From assembly GCA_036365145.1 (NCBI GenBank), contig JAEOAD010000030.1, forward strand, positions 11,098,501-11,162,500: DNA of 64,000 bases, read 5' to 3'. The position numbers and the translations under genes are program-made. A model generated the notes under the pieces. That model ran no database searches and was not told the origin of the DNA. It was given only the letters and a program-made list of their open reading frames with translations. The stretch comes from Orientallactaga sibirica. Its lineage: Eukaryota > Chordata > Mammalia > Rodentia > Dipodidae. Positions 1 to 10,908 of this stretch are shown here, piece after piece (position 1 is the stretch's first letter; the number at the start of each line of letters is the position of its first letter).

Positions 1-688
1 GGAGGCTTCCCTTGAGGTGGGAGCTCCTGTGATGCTCAGGCTGCACCTTCCTTTCTTGCACCCAGAGCATTTGCCTCAGAGAAGGGCGAAGGCAAGGAAC
101 CCAACCTAGGCTCTCGGAATATGTAAATCAAAAGACACGCCCCAAACTGGCTTTGAGGAACTTCAGTCAGGGACAACTGGGCCCCTTTCCAACCTCTAGG
201 CAAGTCTGACTGCACAAGTGCGCGGGTCTCGAACACAGGCCTGCAGGACTGCTAAGCTAAGTTCACAGTCTTAGCACTCTCTAAAAAAAAAAAAATTAAT
301 AAAATAAATAAAATAAAATAAAATAACACGTGGAACAAGTAGGTTCTGAGTTATGTCTTAGAAACCGCATGCATAGAAGCTTTCTGTTTGCAGATGGCAG
401 CCACTGGATATAGGAATCACTCATTGCCTTTTACCCTCAGATGCGCCCAGTTGCTGGGATTCTGGGCGAACAGAAAGGAGGTCCTCACAAGCTTGGTTGA
501 AATATGCTATCCCCCAGGGAATTCCCACCATTCCACCATTGGCATAGGATCCAGATACTGGGTTCTTGGATTGCCCTTTCTGTGTGTGGGAGGTGGGGAG
601 GGGCGGGGGGCGGGAAAGGGAGCCAGAGTTAAGTTCTCTCCACTCAGAACGTGCCGCCTTGTCTGTGGAACACTTAAGGACGACCTTT

Positions 689-691
<3 letters not shown>

Positions 692-727
<36 letters not shown>
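692..727. repeat. (TG)n microsatellite
   Basis: An uninterrupted run of about 18 TG dinucleotides is directly visible. Such tracts are usually polymorphic in length. No flanking SINE explains it. Confidence 0.95.
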
Positions 728-729
<2 letters not shown>

Positions 730-1859
730 AACTTCCACAGAGCTCTTTATTCACAAAAAATCAGGCCACAGCTCGTTTTCCTAACTCAAATGACAAAATG
801 AAGTTTTATGTTAGTTTATGTAAATATGCAAAATGACAAAGTATCTAGGGAAATTTGTGGAGATTTAATCATTTTCCATCATTAATATTTTCGTTTGTGA
901 AACTTTTGTGTCTTCCAGCACAATTTGAAATGTAGCCCCATTTCCCTCTGTCTCCAGAGGCCATTTAGTGAAAGAGGGTGAGGTAACTTTTTCTCTCCAT
1001 TAACCACAGGACAATAAATTAACTTATTCCTTTTCTCAGACAGGGTTTAAGAGAACTTTGACCTACACTATTTACTAAGGTCATGGAATGAGATGACCTG
1101 CAATTTGTAAACCTTCAAACTTCCTCACACAGAGACAGACAACCAAACAAAACCTTTCATTATATTGTCCATAAAATGAAATGTTTCATGTGTATATACT
1201 TTTGACAAATCTACAAATTTAAGTAAAGGGTGTAATGTAAACTATCATCTTCTTTACAAACTTGTAAGAGTTGGAGCATGGACAGGAATGGGAAACCAGC
1301 TGTCTTCCATGGCCAATAACCAGCATGCATGAAGCAAGATGAAGTAGACAAAGTATGCAGAAGTGAGAGAATGGGTAGTGTCCATTATTGGAACACATGT
1401 CTTACACCCACTTTCATCAGTGCTGGATACAGAATATGTGGAAGGCTTTTCAAAGGTTTTTATTCCTCTGAGCATTAAGCCAATCTGAATTCTCTTTGGC
1501 AGTGAAACCTTAAAGATACAGTGTTACCTTGGAAATATAAATTTATTAATATATTCAGCATTTTTGTCACTTCTCAACTGTTAACCAAATTAGACAAAAC
1601 TTTCCTTTGCTAAGTAGATTTTCTCTTTAGGATTAGCTTTGGGAATGCACAAGACCACCACAGTAAAAAAAAAAAAAAAAAAAAAATCTTTGGTCATTTA
1701 CATATAATTTTGCAAACTTCCACTGATCCATGACAGCCTTTGAACCTCAAATGTTGGTATTCTTGATTTTTTTTTCCTTTCTCGTTTAACTGTGGAGGAT
1801 AAAACCCTGCTTTAGATTTACAATGACCTTAGGATAAAAGTCACCCTCCCCTTTCTCTT

Positions 1860-1860
<1 letters not shown>

Positions 1861-1899
<39 letters not shown>
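1861..1899. repeat. (TG)n microsatellite
   Basis: A second uninterrupted run of about 19 TG dinucleotides lies 1.1 kb after the first, in otherwise unassigned sequence. Confidence 0.95.
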
Positions 1900-3191
1900 G
1901 TGTCTTTTTCTGAAACTTTCATCCAAAGTCCTAATTCTTTAGGCTTGGCCAAAAGTCAAACTTGGAATAGTTTGACTTTGCAAAAGATTTAAAATGTCAC
2001 TATAAAATGGAATTGATTCCAATGGCATTGTGACTTTAATGTGTTCTTCCTGCATTCTCTGACAACACCCTCCTTCCACCCCCACTCTGTTCCCCTTCTG
2101 TCTGAGTCTCTTAGGTCCAATCCCTCCACTCTTTCTTTAAGTAAGTTGTATAGTAATGGTTTCCAAGAGGGGCCCAACCAAACCCAGAAATAACAAAAAA
2201 CAAAAACTAGTGGGTTTGGCTGGAGGTGAGGCCATTGTGATGCCTCTGAAAGGGGAAACCCCTTGTTCCTTGGGCTTCATCCTTGAGTGGGCAAGAATAA
2301 AAATAATCATCCCCATGAAATCAAAGGTTTTCTCCAGGGGCTTGAGGAACAAAGCTCATAGCTGGTGCTTTGGACTGGTCCCAGTTTCTCTGTAGGGCTG
2401 CAACTACTGGATTCCAGGAACTCCAGCCGAAAGAGTGGTAATACAGAGCTCACTTGTGCTTCCAAGCATTGAAGAACAAAGACAGCCCCATGTATAATAG
2501 GGGCCCCTCTAGTCTGGGCTTCTAGACACTAGGAAAAGAAAGTGGAGGAGCTGCCCTTAAAAGTAGGGAATTCTTAGAAACTGCTAGTAGGTCTGCATGG
2601 TGTTGTGTCAAGAAAATGAGGCAATGTAGGGCATCAAGTAGGAGCTCAATCAGTATTGGTGGAATGATTGAATAAACTACCCTGCAGCACTGTCTTTTAG
2701 AATCAGATTCACTTGGATCCCTTGTTTCTGCCGTAAGTTCCCTCCTGTGACATCCAAGAAAGGACAGAAATTGTACAACAATCAAGGGACCTGGAGCATA
2801 ACCTAGACACACCCTAAAGATATTCACAGATGGCAATTGCCCTGTCTTTGCCTTAGAAAACTCCCCTTGTGGTCTGGCAGCCAGACACAATGCTCAGCTT
2901 TCTTGGTTAAGGTGATTATCTCTTCTTACAGATCCAGCTAAATGAAGATCCCAAATTCAGGCCTCAAATTCACAACTAGCCCGATTGGGTCCTGCTCTTT
3001 TTATGTGGAATAGTTAGAAGGCCAAGACCAGTCAGAATTGGCCCACTCTTCTGCTCTATTAATTATTCAGAATATAACTTCTAATGCCAGAGTGCATATA
3101 TTTGCACAGCAGTGTGACTTTTCACAGATCTCTCAGGCTTTTGGTGTCTGTTGCATCATCTATGAAAAAGGTATATTAAAATGTATATTTT

Positions 3192-3360
3192 GCCAGGATT
3201 GGTGGCACATGCCCTTAATCCCAGCCCTTGGGATGCAGAGGTAGAGGATCGCCATGAGTCTGAGGCCACCCTGAAACTACATAGTGGATTCCAGGTCAGC
3301 CTGGGCTAGAGTGAGACTCTGCCCCGAAAAAAAACAAAACAAAAACAAAACAAAACAAAA
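3192..3360 (+). repeat. B1 SINE
   Basis: 7SL-derived B1 element: GCCAGG head, 'TTAATCCCAGC' box, 'GAGGCAGAGGTAG'-like motif (here diverged) and 'CAGGTCAGCCTGGGCTAGAGTGAGAC' region, ending in an (AAAAC)n tail. It has the 'GAGGCCACCCTGA.ACTACATAG' middle shared by every B1 in this window, a lineage-specific subfamily feature. Confidence 0.9.
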
Positions 3361-3370
3361 AGGATATCTT

Positions 3371-3512
3371 GGGACTGGAAAGATTGCTTAGGGGATAAAG
3401 TGCTTGCCTATGAAACCTAAGGACCAACGTAAGCCAGATGCACATGGTGGCACATGCATCTGGAGTTTGTTTGCAGTAGCTAGAGGCCCTGGTGTGCCCA
3501 TTCTATAGCTGC

Positions 3513-3547
<35 letters not shown>

Positions 3548-3594
3548 TCTCCCTCAAATAAATAAGTAAATAAAAAACTTCTTTAAAAAAAACA
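3371..3594 (+). repeat. Dip-like tRNA-derived SINE
   Basis: B2-superfamily SINE with a tRNA-like head, an 'AGCCAGATGCACA' body, 'GGAGGCCCTGG.GTGCCCATTCT', a long (CT)n run and an (AAATA)n tail. It sits directly downstream of the B1 and just upstream of a second copy. Confidence 0.88.
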
Positions 3595-3603
3595 TATGTC
3601 TTG

Positions 3604-4465
3604 GGGTTGGGAAGATTGCTCTGTGGTTAAAGGTGCTTGGAGCCTGGATTTGATTCCTAAGCCACCCATGTAAGCCAGATGCAAAAAAATGGTGCAAGTT
3701 TCTGGTGTTTGTTGACAGTGGAAGAAACCCTGGCACACCAATTGTGGGTCCTTGCCATTCCCGGGGGTCGTTGGCCACCAACGACCCAGGCACAGGAGGC
3801 GTTGGGGGGAAGCAGGGTCCTGGAGCAGCAGGTGAGTGCAAGGACAGGCAATGAACACCTGGAAGGCAGTCTGATGGATAGCACGCTCTCATTTATTCAA
3901 AAGGGGAGTGGGTTTATAAACACTTGAGAAAGGTTGAGAAGGTACATACAGACTATATGATGATTGGATACATAGTTTATGGGTTGCTATCTAATTGGCT
4001 GGTGTTGGAAGGCAGGAGTTGTGAGAGAGGAGCTGCAAGGGAGATAACAGAAGTGGCAGGAAAAGCTACTGACTTCAGCCACATAAGAATAAGGATCTCT
4101 TGGGCAGCTAGCCACAAGGTCAGGAACTGTGGGGGGCAGGCAAAGCCTGACTATGGAATGGTCAGATACTTTGGGGATCAAAGGGGGGAGGGCCTCGCCA
4201 GTTCTGCCCACTCTGGGCGATAACAGGGCACACTACAACCTTGCCCGAGGGCAGGGAGGGCCAGTCACCATCACCAGGGTGGGTTCCCAAGTATAAGGCC
4301 AGCTGTAACCCCCACAGCCCAAGGTCCCCAGCCATGTCCAACAGCCCAGGCCAGCTTCCTCACAGTCCCAGCCCGTTTTTAGCAATGCCCAACAACCAAT
4401 GAGTATATGTATATGTGTGTATGCACACAGAGACATGCAAAAAAATAAATAAATAAATAAATAAA
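3604..4465 (+). repeat. Dip-like SINE split by an LTR
   Basis: The head and body lie at about 3604-3742, and the (AAATA)n tail resumes at 4401-4465 after a solo LTR. The body is diverged and has an A-run insertion near 3684. The interruption dates the SINE as older than the LTR. Confidence 0.8.
3743..4394 (-). mobile_element. ERVK/IAP-like solo LTR
   Basis: A 652-bp LTR on the minus strand, reading TGTTGGGC...GGACCCACA (TG...CA ends). It is flanked by a perfect 6-bp TSD, ACCAAT, at 3737-3742 and 4395-4400. A 6-bp duplication is typical of class II (ERVK/IAP) elements. On the minus strand a TATAAA-like box and an AATAAA signal lie near 3885-3920. A perfect 10-bp hairpin with a 3-base loop (3765-3774 / 3778-3787) sits in the U5-side part. 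There is no internal region, so the provirus has collapsed by LTR-LTR recombination. The overlapping frames of 75-112 codons are shadows. Confidence 0.85.
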
Positions 4466-4479
4466 TTTACAATTTTTTA

Positions 4480-4749
4480 TCTCATTGGGTTCCTATTATG
4501 ATGATTAAACCCATAGGAACATGTTTTGGATGGTTAATCCTCAGCTGATGACACTACTTTAGGGAGTTGTGGAACCTTTCGAAGGAAGGTTGCTGGAGGA
4601 AGAAGGTCACTACTTTGGGGGGTGTATTATCACTACTTCCTAGTCCATCAAGATATGAATAGCTTCTTCCACACACTTCCACTGCCATGATTGGGACATC
4701 TCCTCCATGTCCCTCAGCCATAATAAACTGAACCCTCTTCAACAGTGAG
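4480..4749 (+). mobile_element. MaLR-type LTR, interrupted
   Basis: An LTR fragment of the mammalian-apparent LTR retrotransposon type: '...CCATGTCCCTCAGCCATAATAAACTGAACCCTCTT' matches the 3' part of ORR1/MLT1-like LTRs. It is interrupted at 4749/6580 by a complete MaLR element. The short continuation 'GTGAGCAAAACAAGACTTTCC' at 6580 onward looks like the remaining LTR end. Confidence 0.65.
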
Positions 4750-5083
4750 TGTGGTGGTTTGATTCAGGTGTCTCCCATAAACTTAGGTATTCTGAATGCT
4801 AGGTTCCCAGCTGATGGAGATTTGGGAATTAACACCTCCAGGAAGCAGTGTATTGTTGGGGCGGGCTTATAGGTATTATAGCCTGTGTCCCCTTGCCAGT
4901 GTTTGGCACACTCTCCTGTTGCTATTGTCCACCTTATGTTGGTCAAGGGGCATGTTGCTCATGCCATCATTTTCCCCTGCCATCATGGAGCTTCCCCTAG
5001 AGTCTTTAAGCCAAAATAAATCCTTTTTTCCCCACAAGCTGCTCTTGGTGATTTCTGCCAGCAATGCAAACCTGACTACAATA
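4750..5083 (+). mobile_element. 5' LTR of the MaLR element
   Basis: It begins TGTGGTGG and ends CTACAATA, where the last bases are mutated relative to the TG...CA rule. AATAAA lies near 5016. It pairs with the LTR at 6245-6579. Confidence 0.85.
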
Positions 5084-6244
5084 GTAATGTTGGTACCGAG
5101 GAGTGGTGTCATTTGCTGCTAGACACCTGACTGTGTGGCTTTGGCCTTTTGGGAGCTGATTTTCAAGAGGAATGTGGAAGGATTTGAAATCTTGGCCTAA
5201 GAGATGCTTTGCAGTGCTGTAAGTACATCTTAATGGACTATTCGGGTCAGAGATGAAAGACCTGAATGCAGTGAGAACTATGAACGGTGAGGTTTGGCTT
5301 ATGCGGGTGAGAAAGAGCTTTGTTTGGACTGTGCTAGAAGCAGTTTGAGAGGCCATGTCCTGAGAATTTATGCAGGGTTGCATTGCATAGAAATGGACTG
5401 ATGTGTGCAGAGGGATATGGCACAGAAAAAATTAAATCTTTGGCCTAAACTGATGCCCATTAACCTGCAATTGTTGAGAGATTACAACCTTGAGATTGGG
5501 CCAGCTGACCTGCATTGGGGCAACAGGAAGAATGTAGACTCTTTTGAAGGGGCCTGAGTGCTCAAGGAGTGTCCTGTTCTTTAATGTCTGCTTTATACCC
5601 CCTGGATTAACAAATTGGTACCCTACCTGGTATTGTGGAGTATAAGAAATGCAGGAAAAAGAGGGTCATTGAGTTTGCAATGTGGTCTTGTGTTTTGGAA
5701 ATGGCCATGGGCAGTGTGAATGCCTGCATGGAAACCTGATGAAGTGGTGAGGATGAACAGTGGGTTGCAGTGGAGACCCAGTGGAGATGCCTGGGCCATG
5801 AGATGGCTGCTAAGGAAAGCTGTTGGCCCTGGATAAAGCAATCCAGGACTGTGAGTAGCCTAGCTTGGGGGGAGGAATTAGAACTCCAAGGACTTGTTGC
5901 TGATTAGGATTATTGGATTTAGACTTGTTGGACTTGGAGCTACAGAGTTAGATATTTGCCCTGGTTGTTTTAAATCTTGTATTGGCTGAATAGTTTTTTG
6001 CTATGCCCAGTGCTATCTTTTCAGTGTAAATGTTTATTCTGTGCCATTATGGGTTTTTTGAGGTTGTTTTTTTTTTTTTTTTTTTTTTTTTTTTTGGTAT
6101 TATGGCTCAGTTAAAAGACCTTGGATTACGGGAATGTATGAACATCATTGGAATTGATATAAACTATGGGAGTCTTAAAGTGGGATGAATGCATTGCATT
6201 TTACATCATGTATGGTTATCAGTTTATGGGGAACAGGGGTGGAA

Positions 6245-6579
6245 TGTGGTGGTTTGATTTGTGTGTCCCCCATAAACTTAGGTATTCTGAATGCTAGGTT
6301 CCCCAACTGATGGAGATTTGGGAATTAAAGCCTCCTGGAGGCAGTGTATTGCTGGGGGTGGGCTTATGGGTATTATAGCCAGTGTTTGGCACACTCTCCT
6401 GTTGCTATTGTCCACCTTATGTTGGCTAGGGTGTGATGTCCACCCTCTGCTCGTGCCATTGTTTTCCCCTGCCATCGTGGAGCTTCCCCTCGAGTCTATA
6501 AACCAAAATAAATCCTTTTTCCCCAAAAGCTGCTCTTGGTCAGATGGTTCCTCCCAGCATTGTGAACCTGACTGCAACA
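6245..6579 (+). mobile_element. 3' LTR of the MaLR element
   Basis: It begins TGTGGTGG right after the purine tract and ends CTGCAACA, followed by the TSD copy GTGAG. AATAAA lies near 6507. Confidence 0.85.
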
Positions 6580-6890
6580 GTGAGCAAAACAAGACTTTCC
6601 TCTCCCTTTTTCTTTTGAAAGAAAAAATGTATTGAGTATATCCATATATGAACATACTGAATTTGATCCCATCAAGTGTTCCTCTTTGGTCCCCTCTCCC
6701 TCACCCCATTCCACTGAGGATCCTCCTCGTTATTCTTTTTGTCTTCCTCCAGTTTCTATGTCTAATCATGTATGGGTTCAGAACAATGCAGGTCTTGTGC
6801 AGGTATTGGTAATCACTGTGGAGTCATGAATGAACCAGCCAGTCAATGTTGGGAGGACAGTACCCTACAGCCCTACAGTAAACCTTCCTA

Positions 6891-7047
6891 GTTCCCTTGT
6901 TGTTTTTGTTTTGTTTTGTTTTGTTTTGGTTTTGGTTTTGGTCTTTTTGTGATTTTGTCTTTTTTTTTTTTTCAGTGCTGAGGACCGAACCCAGGGCCTT
7001 GCGCTTGCTAGGCAAGCGCTCATCCACTGAGCTAAATCCCCAACCCC
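6891..7047 (-). pseudogene. Bc1-ps: BC1 RNA retrocopy
   Basis: On the minus strand this starts exactly with the BC1/ID 5' end GGGGTTGGGGATTTAGCTCA and covers the tRNA-like ID domain with recognisable A-box (TAGCTCAGTGG) and B-box (GGTTCGGTCC). An A-rich stretch follows, with the BC1-specific blocks GACAAAATCACAAAAAGACC and ACAAGGGAACT. Those blocks lie 3' of the ID domain in BC1 RNA and are absent from ordinary ID elements. A perfect 15-bp TSD (CAGTAAACCTTCCTA, 6876-6890 and 7048-7062) flanks the 157-bp insert. BC1 is a dendritic Pol III transcript that represses translation. This copy lies in an L1 3' UTR, so it is a retropseudogene. Confidence 0.85.
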
Positions 7048-8608
7048 CAGTAAACCTTCCTAACCTGTGGTTCTTACATTCTTTCCACCCCCTCTTTCTC
7101 AGTGTTCCCTGAGACTTGGAAGGTGTGGCAGACATCTTTACTGTTGAGCGCTCCCCAACCTCTTATTTTCTGCATTGATGAATTTTGAGTCTCCTTGGTG
7201 TCTACCGCCCTCATAGTGAAAGTTTTCTGGTTAGCAGTGAGAGCAGCACTCATGTTCAATCAACCATTCCCCTTGCAATGTTCCCTGATTCCTGGTTGGT
7301 GTAATAGAGATGTTTCATCCAGTTAAAAAAAACAAACCTGGGATTTCTCTCTCTTGTCATATCGATGAGTCTTGGGTCTCCTTGATATTAAACACTATAT
7401 GTAAAAAGCAGCTTCTCTAACCAAAAGTGAGAGCAGCACTAATTAAAGGGGATAAACATGTACACATAGAAAGCTTTTTGATGAGCATAACATCTCCATT
7501 TAGCCAAAACACAGTGGAAGCTTCCCTCTGACATCTTTGATCTTCTAAGCCATAGTTTTTGACTTGGTTTTCAGTACCAGCCATGAATTCCCTCCCACTG
7601 AACAGGCCTCAGCAGAGAACAGTTGATTATCAGCATATCTTATGTGCACGTGTGGGTACATCTTTCCTGGCTGGTTGATTCTGTATATTTCAGCATCTAC
7701 TAGCTGTTAAGACTATAGATGACTTTTCTCTCCTAGCAACTCCCGTAGTGCTTTCTAGCATTCTGACAGGTAGCCCCAGGAAGATGGCTTTCACCTGAGT
7801 TCCCGCTTGATTTCCCAATGTCCCGTGATGTCTTTAACAATAGGGTCTTATCATCTAGTTATGGTGGATCATCAAGAACTTTGGCAACATCACCTGAACA
7901 ATCACTCACTTTGTGTGTGTGTGCGCGGGGGGGGGGGGAGGAGGGAGGTGACCAGTCTCTAGCACTACAATTTACCTTCAATAACCCATGGCTCAGAGAA
8001 AAACTTTCCCCACCCTAATGGGAACTTTCACCCAAACTATCTCTCTCTTTCTCTTTAAGAAACTTATATCTTTTAATTATCTAACAAGTAGGTTTCTATT
8101 CATACTATTTTTAGTTTTGTGAATCCTCTCCATTTTCTCTGCCCCACACTAGACTTTTCTATACCCTGTATTCTGTCCTTCCGCTTGCTTGCCTATCTCC
8201 TCTCCTAATATATCCTTGGTTCTCCTCTCTCCAAACCTCATTTTAGCTTTCTGGCAATTACTACTGATGCTTACTACAACTCACTATGTAACTATTCCAA
8301 GCTAGGGTCTGCATATGTGAGAGAACACGGAACATCTGTCTTTCTCAGCTTGGGTTACTAATTCTTTTCAGATGCATCCACTTTCCTGTGAATTTCATAA
8401 TTTAATTTTTATTTACCACTGAATAGAATTCCATTGTCTATATGTACCACATCTTCATTATCCATTCAGCAGTTAATGGACATCTGGGCTGGTTCCATTT
8501 CATAGCTATTGTGAATAGAGTAGCAACAAACATGGCTAAGTAAGTGTCTCCATAGTAAAGAGTATAATGTTTAGGGTATATATCTAGGAGTAGAAAAGCT
8601 GGGTCATG

Positions 8609-8800
8609 GGGCTGGAGAGATGGCTTAGCAGTTAAGGCACTTGCCTGCAAAGCCTAAGGACCCATGTTTGGCTCTTCGGATTCCAGATAAGCCAGATGCA
8701 TGAAACAATGCAAGTGCGCAAGGTCACATTGAGTTTGATTGCAGTGGCTGGAGGCCCTGGCATGCCAATTCTCTCTCTCAAAAAAGTATAAAAAGAGAAA
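8609..8800 (+). repeat. Dip-like SINE
   Basis: GGGGCTGGAGAGATGGCTTAG head, 'GGAGGCCCTGGCATGCC' and a short CT run. It is inserted in L1 copy A. Confidence 0.85.
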
Positions 8801-8831
8801 AGATTGGTATATGGTAGTTCTGGGTTTTTTT

Positions 8832-9050
8832 AAGTATTTTTTTTATTTATTTGAGAGAGAGAAAGAGGCAGAGAGAGAGAGTGAAAGAGAGAGAGAGAAT
8901 CGGCTCACCAGGGCCTCCAACCACTGCCAACAAACTTCAGAACTATATGCCACCTTGTGCATCTGACTTACATGGGTCCTGGGGTGTCGAACCTTGGTCC
9001 TTTGGCTTTGCAGACAAACAACTTAACTGCTAAGCCATCTCTCTAGCCCA
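8832..9050 (-). repeat. Dip-like SINE
   Basis: Reverse-oriented copy: TTTATTTGAGAGAG...CCAGGGCCTCC...GCTAAGCCATCTCTCTAGCCC. Frames of 60-75 codons here are shadows. Confidence 0.88.
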
Positions 9051-9317
9051 GATCTATTTTTAGAGTTTTGAGAAGTCTCCATACTGATCTGCATATTGGC
9101 TATACCAATATACAATCCCACCAATAGTAAATAAGGGGTCCTCTTTCCCCACACCCTCACCAGCATGTTATCATTTGTTGTTTTGATAGCTATTGTGGCT
9201 GCAGTGAGATGGAATCTCAAAGTCATTTTAATTTGCATCTACCTGCTAACTAAACATGTTGAACACTTTTTAGGTGTTCATTGGCCTTTGGGTACTCTCT
9301 GAGTTCCCTGCCCCATT

Positions 9318-9592
9318 AAATTTTTTTTTTTTTTTTGAGAGAGAGACAGACAGAGACAGAGACAGAGACAGAGAGAAAGAGGAAGAGGTAGAGAGAGAAT
9401 GGGTGTGCCAGGGCCTTGTCAGCCGCTGTGAATAAACTCCAGACATGCGCGCCCCCTTGTGCACATGTGCAACATTGTGCACTTGTGTCACTTTTGTGTC
9501 TGGCTAAACATGGGACCTGGAGATTTGAACAAGCATTCTTTAGTTAGGCTTTGCAGGCAGGTGCCTTAACTGCTAAGCCATATCTCCACCCT
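9318..9592 (-). repeat. Dip-like SINE, long variant
   Basis: Antisense copy with a longer body than most. It has an extra segment reading GCACATGTGCAACATTGTGCACTTGTGTCAC between 'CCCCCTTGTG' and 'TCTGGCTAAAC'. The same extension occurs in the copies at 17005, 17697 and 53814, so it is probably a subfamily. Confidence 0.85.
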
Positions 9593-9673
9593 GCCCCATT
9601 TTTTTGACTGGGCTGATTGACATTTCAGAAGGCACCTATGCTAACCACTATACTACCAAAGCTGATTGGCTTT

Positions 9674-9898
9674 TAAAAATATTTTTATTATTTATTTATT
9701 TATTTGAGAGAGAGAGGGAGGAAGAGGGAGATACAGAGAAAGAGAGAATGAGCACCCCAGGGCCTCCAGCCACTGCAAACTAACTCCAGACACCTGCATC
9801 CCTTTGTGCAGCTGGCTTATGTGGGTCCTGGGGAATTGAACCAGGGTCCTTAGGCTTCACAGGCAAATGCCTTGACTGCTAAGCCATTTCCTCAGCCC
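9674..9898 (-). repeat. Dip-like SINE
   Basis: Antisense copy: ATTTATTTATTTGAGAGAG tail complement, CCAGGGCCTCCAGCCACTGC body and a GCTAAGCCATTTCCTCAGCCCC head complement. Confidence 0.88.
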
Positions 9899-10567
9899 CA
9901 ATTGACTTTTTTATTGCTTTGTTTTTTTAGTTCTTTCTATATTCTAAATATTAAACCTTTGTCAGGTGTATAGCTGGCACAGGTTTTCTCCCATTCTGTC
10001 GGTTGTCTATTGACTGAGTTGATAGTTTGCTTAGCTGCACAATAGCTTTTTAGTTTCAGGAGATTTCAGTGGTTGAATTCCCTGGGCTACTGGAGTCTTA
10101 TTCAGACTGTCTTTCTATATACTTATATCTTGGAATGTTCTAATTTTTTTCTGTAGTTGTTTTATAGTTTCTGGTCTTATAATGAGGTATTTGATCCATT
10201 TGGAGATTTGTTTGTGAAAGTGAGAAAAGAGGGTCTAGAGTCATTCTTCTACTTATAGTCATCCAGTTTCTTCAGCACCATTCGTTGAAAAATGCTATCT
10301 TTTCTCCAGTGTGTGTTTTTGGCCTATTTGTCAAAAATCAGGTGGCTATAGTTCCTAAAACTTATACCTGGATCTTCTATCCTATCCCATTGATCTATGT
10401 GTCAGTTTTTGTGCCAGTGCTATATTGTTTTTATTTTCATGTCTTTGCCGTCTATCCTGAAATCAGGTATGGTGGTAACACCAGCAGTATTCTTTATGCT
10501 GAGGCCATTTTTTGACTGAGCCCTTTTGTACTTCCATATGACTTTAAAAGATATTATTTATTAATTT

Positions 10568-10709
10568 AATTATTGGTTTTTTTGAGGTAGGGTCTTGCTC
10601 TAGGCTAGGCTGGCCTGGAATTTACTATGTAGTTTCAGGGTGGCCTCGAATTCTCCTATCCCTGCCTCCCGAGTGCTGAGATTAAAGCTGTGTACCACCA
10701 CACCTGACT
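10568..10709 (-). repeat. B1 SINE
   Basis: Antisense B1: TTTTTTTGAGGTAGGGTCTTGC...TGCCTCCCGAGTGCTGAGATTAAAG. It lies in L1 copy A, immediately before an antisense Dip. Confidence 0.88.
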
Positions 10710-10713
10710 CAAA

Positions 10714-10908
10714 GATTTTATTTGTATTTATTTATTAGAGACAGAGAGAGGGAGAGAGAATGGACGTGCTAGGGCCTCTAGCCACTGCAAGCGAACTCCA
10801 GACACATTGCCACCTTGTGCATCTGGCTTACATGGGACCTGGAGAATCGAACCTGGGTGCTTAGGCTTTACAGACATGTGCCTTAACTACCAAGCCATCT
10901 TTCCAGCC
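10714..10908 (-). repeat. Dip-like SINE
   Basis: Antisense copy ending in CCAAGCCATCTTTCCAGCCCC. Confidence 0.88.

Larger units (their letters stand above)
1..3191. other. Unassigned sequence, no gene recognised
   Basis: I recognise no gene or full-length repeat in this stretch. It holds an (AAAAT)n-like run near 285-325, a (TG)n tract near 692-727, a 22-base A run near 1665-1686 and a second (TG)n tract near 1861-1898. The open frames here, including a 137-codon plus-strand frame at 388-801 that runs through the TG tract, show no known domain or coding-like composition and look like chance frames. Confidence 0.6.
4750..6579 (+). mobile_element. Two-LTR MaLR retrotransposon
   Basis: A nearly complete ERVL-MaLR element. 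The 5' LTR (4750-5083) and 3' LTR (6245-6579) both start TGTGGTGGTTTGATT and have ends close to ...ACA. A perfect 5-bp TSD, GTGAG, flanks it at 4745-4749 and 6580-6584. A primer-binding-like sequence TGGTACCGAGGAGTGG follows the 5' LTR at 5091. A purine-rich tract (GGGGAACAGGGGTGGAA) directly precedes the 3' LTR. Both LTRs carry AATAAA. The internal part is only about 1.16 kb and has no gag or pol frame, as expected for non-autonomous MaLRs. The LTRs differ by many substitutions plus indels (for example about 14 bp near 6381), so the insertion is old. A run of about 29 T lies at 6067-6095. Confidence 0.85.

Noticed and set aside
388..801. 137-codon plus-strand open frame
   Set aside because: It runs through a (TG)n tract giving (VC)n, has no known motif and lacks splice or conservation support.
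6891..7047. Functional BC1 or ID gene
   Set aside because: Its TSD, the A-rich region with many changes, and its position inside an L1 3' UTR show a retrocopy. Transcription is unproven.
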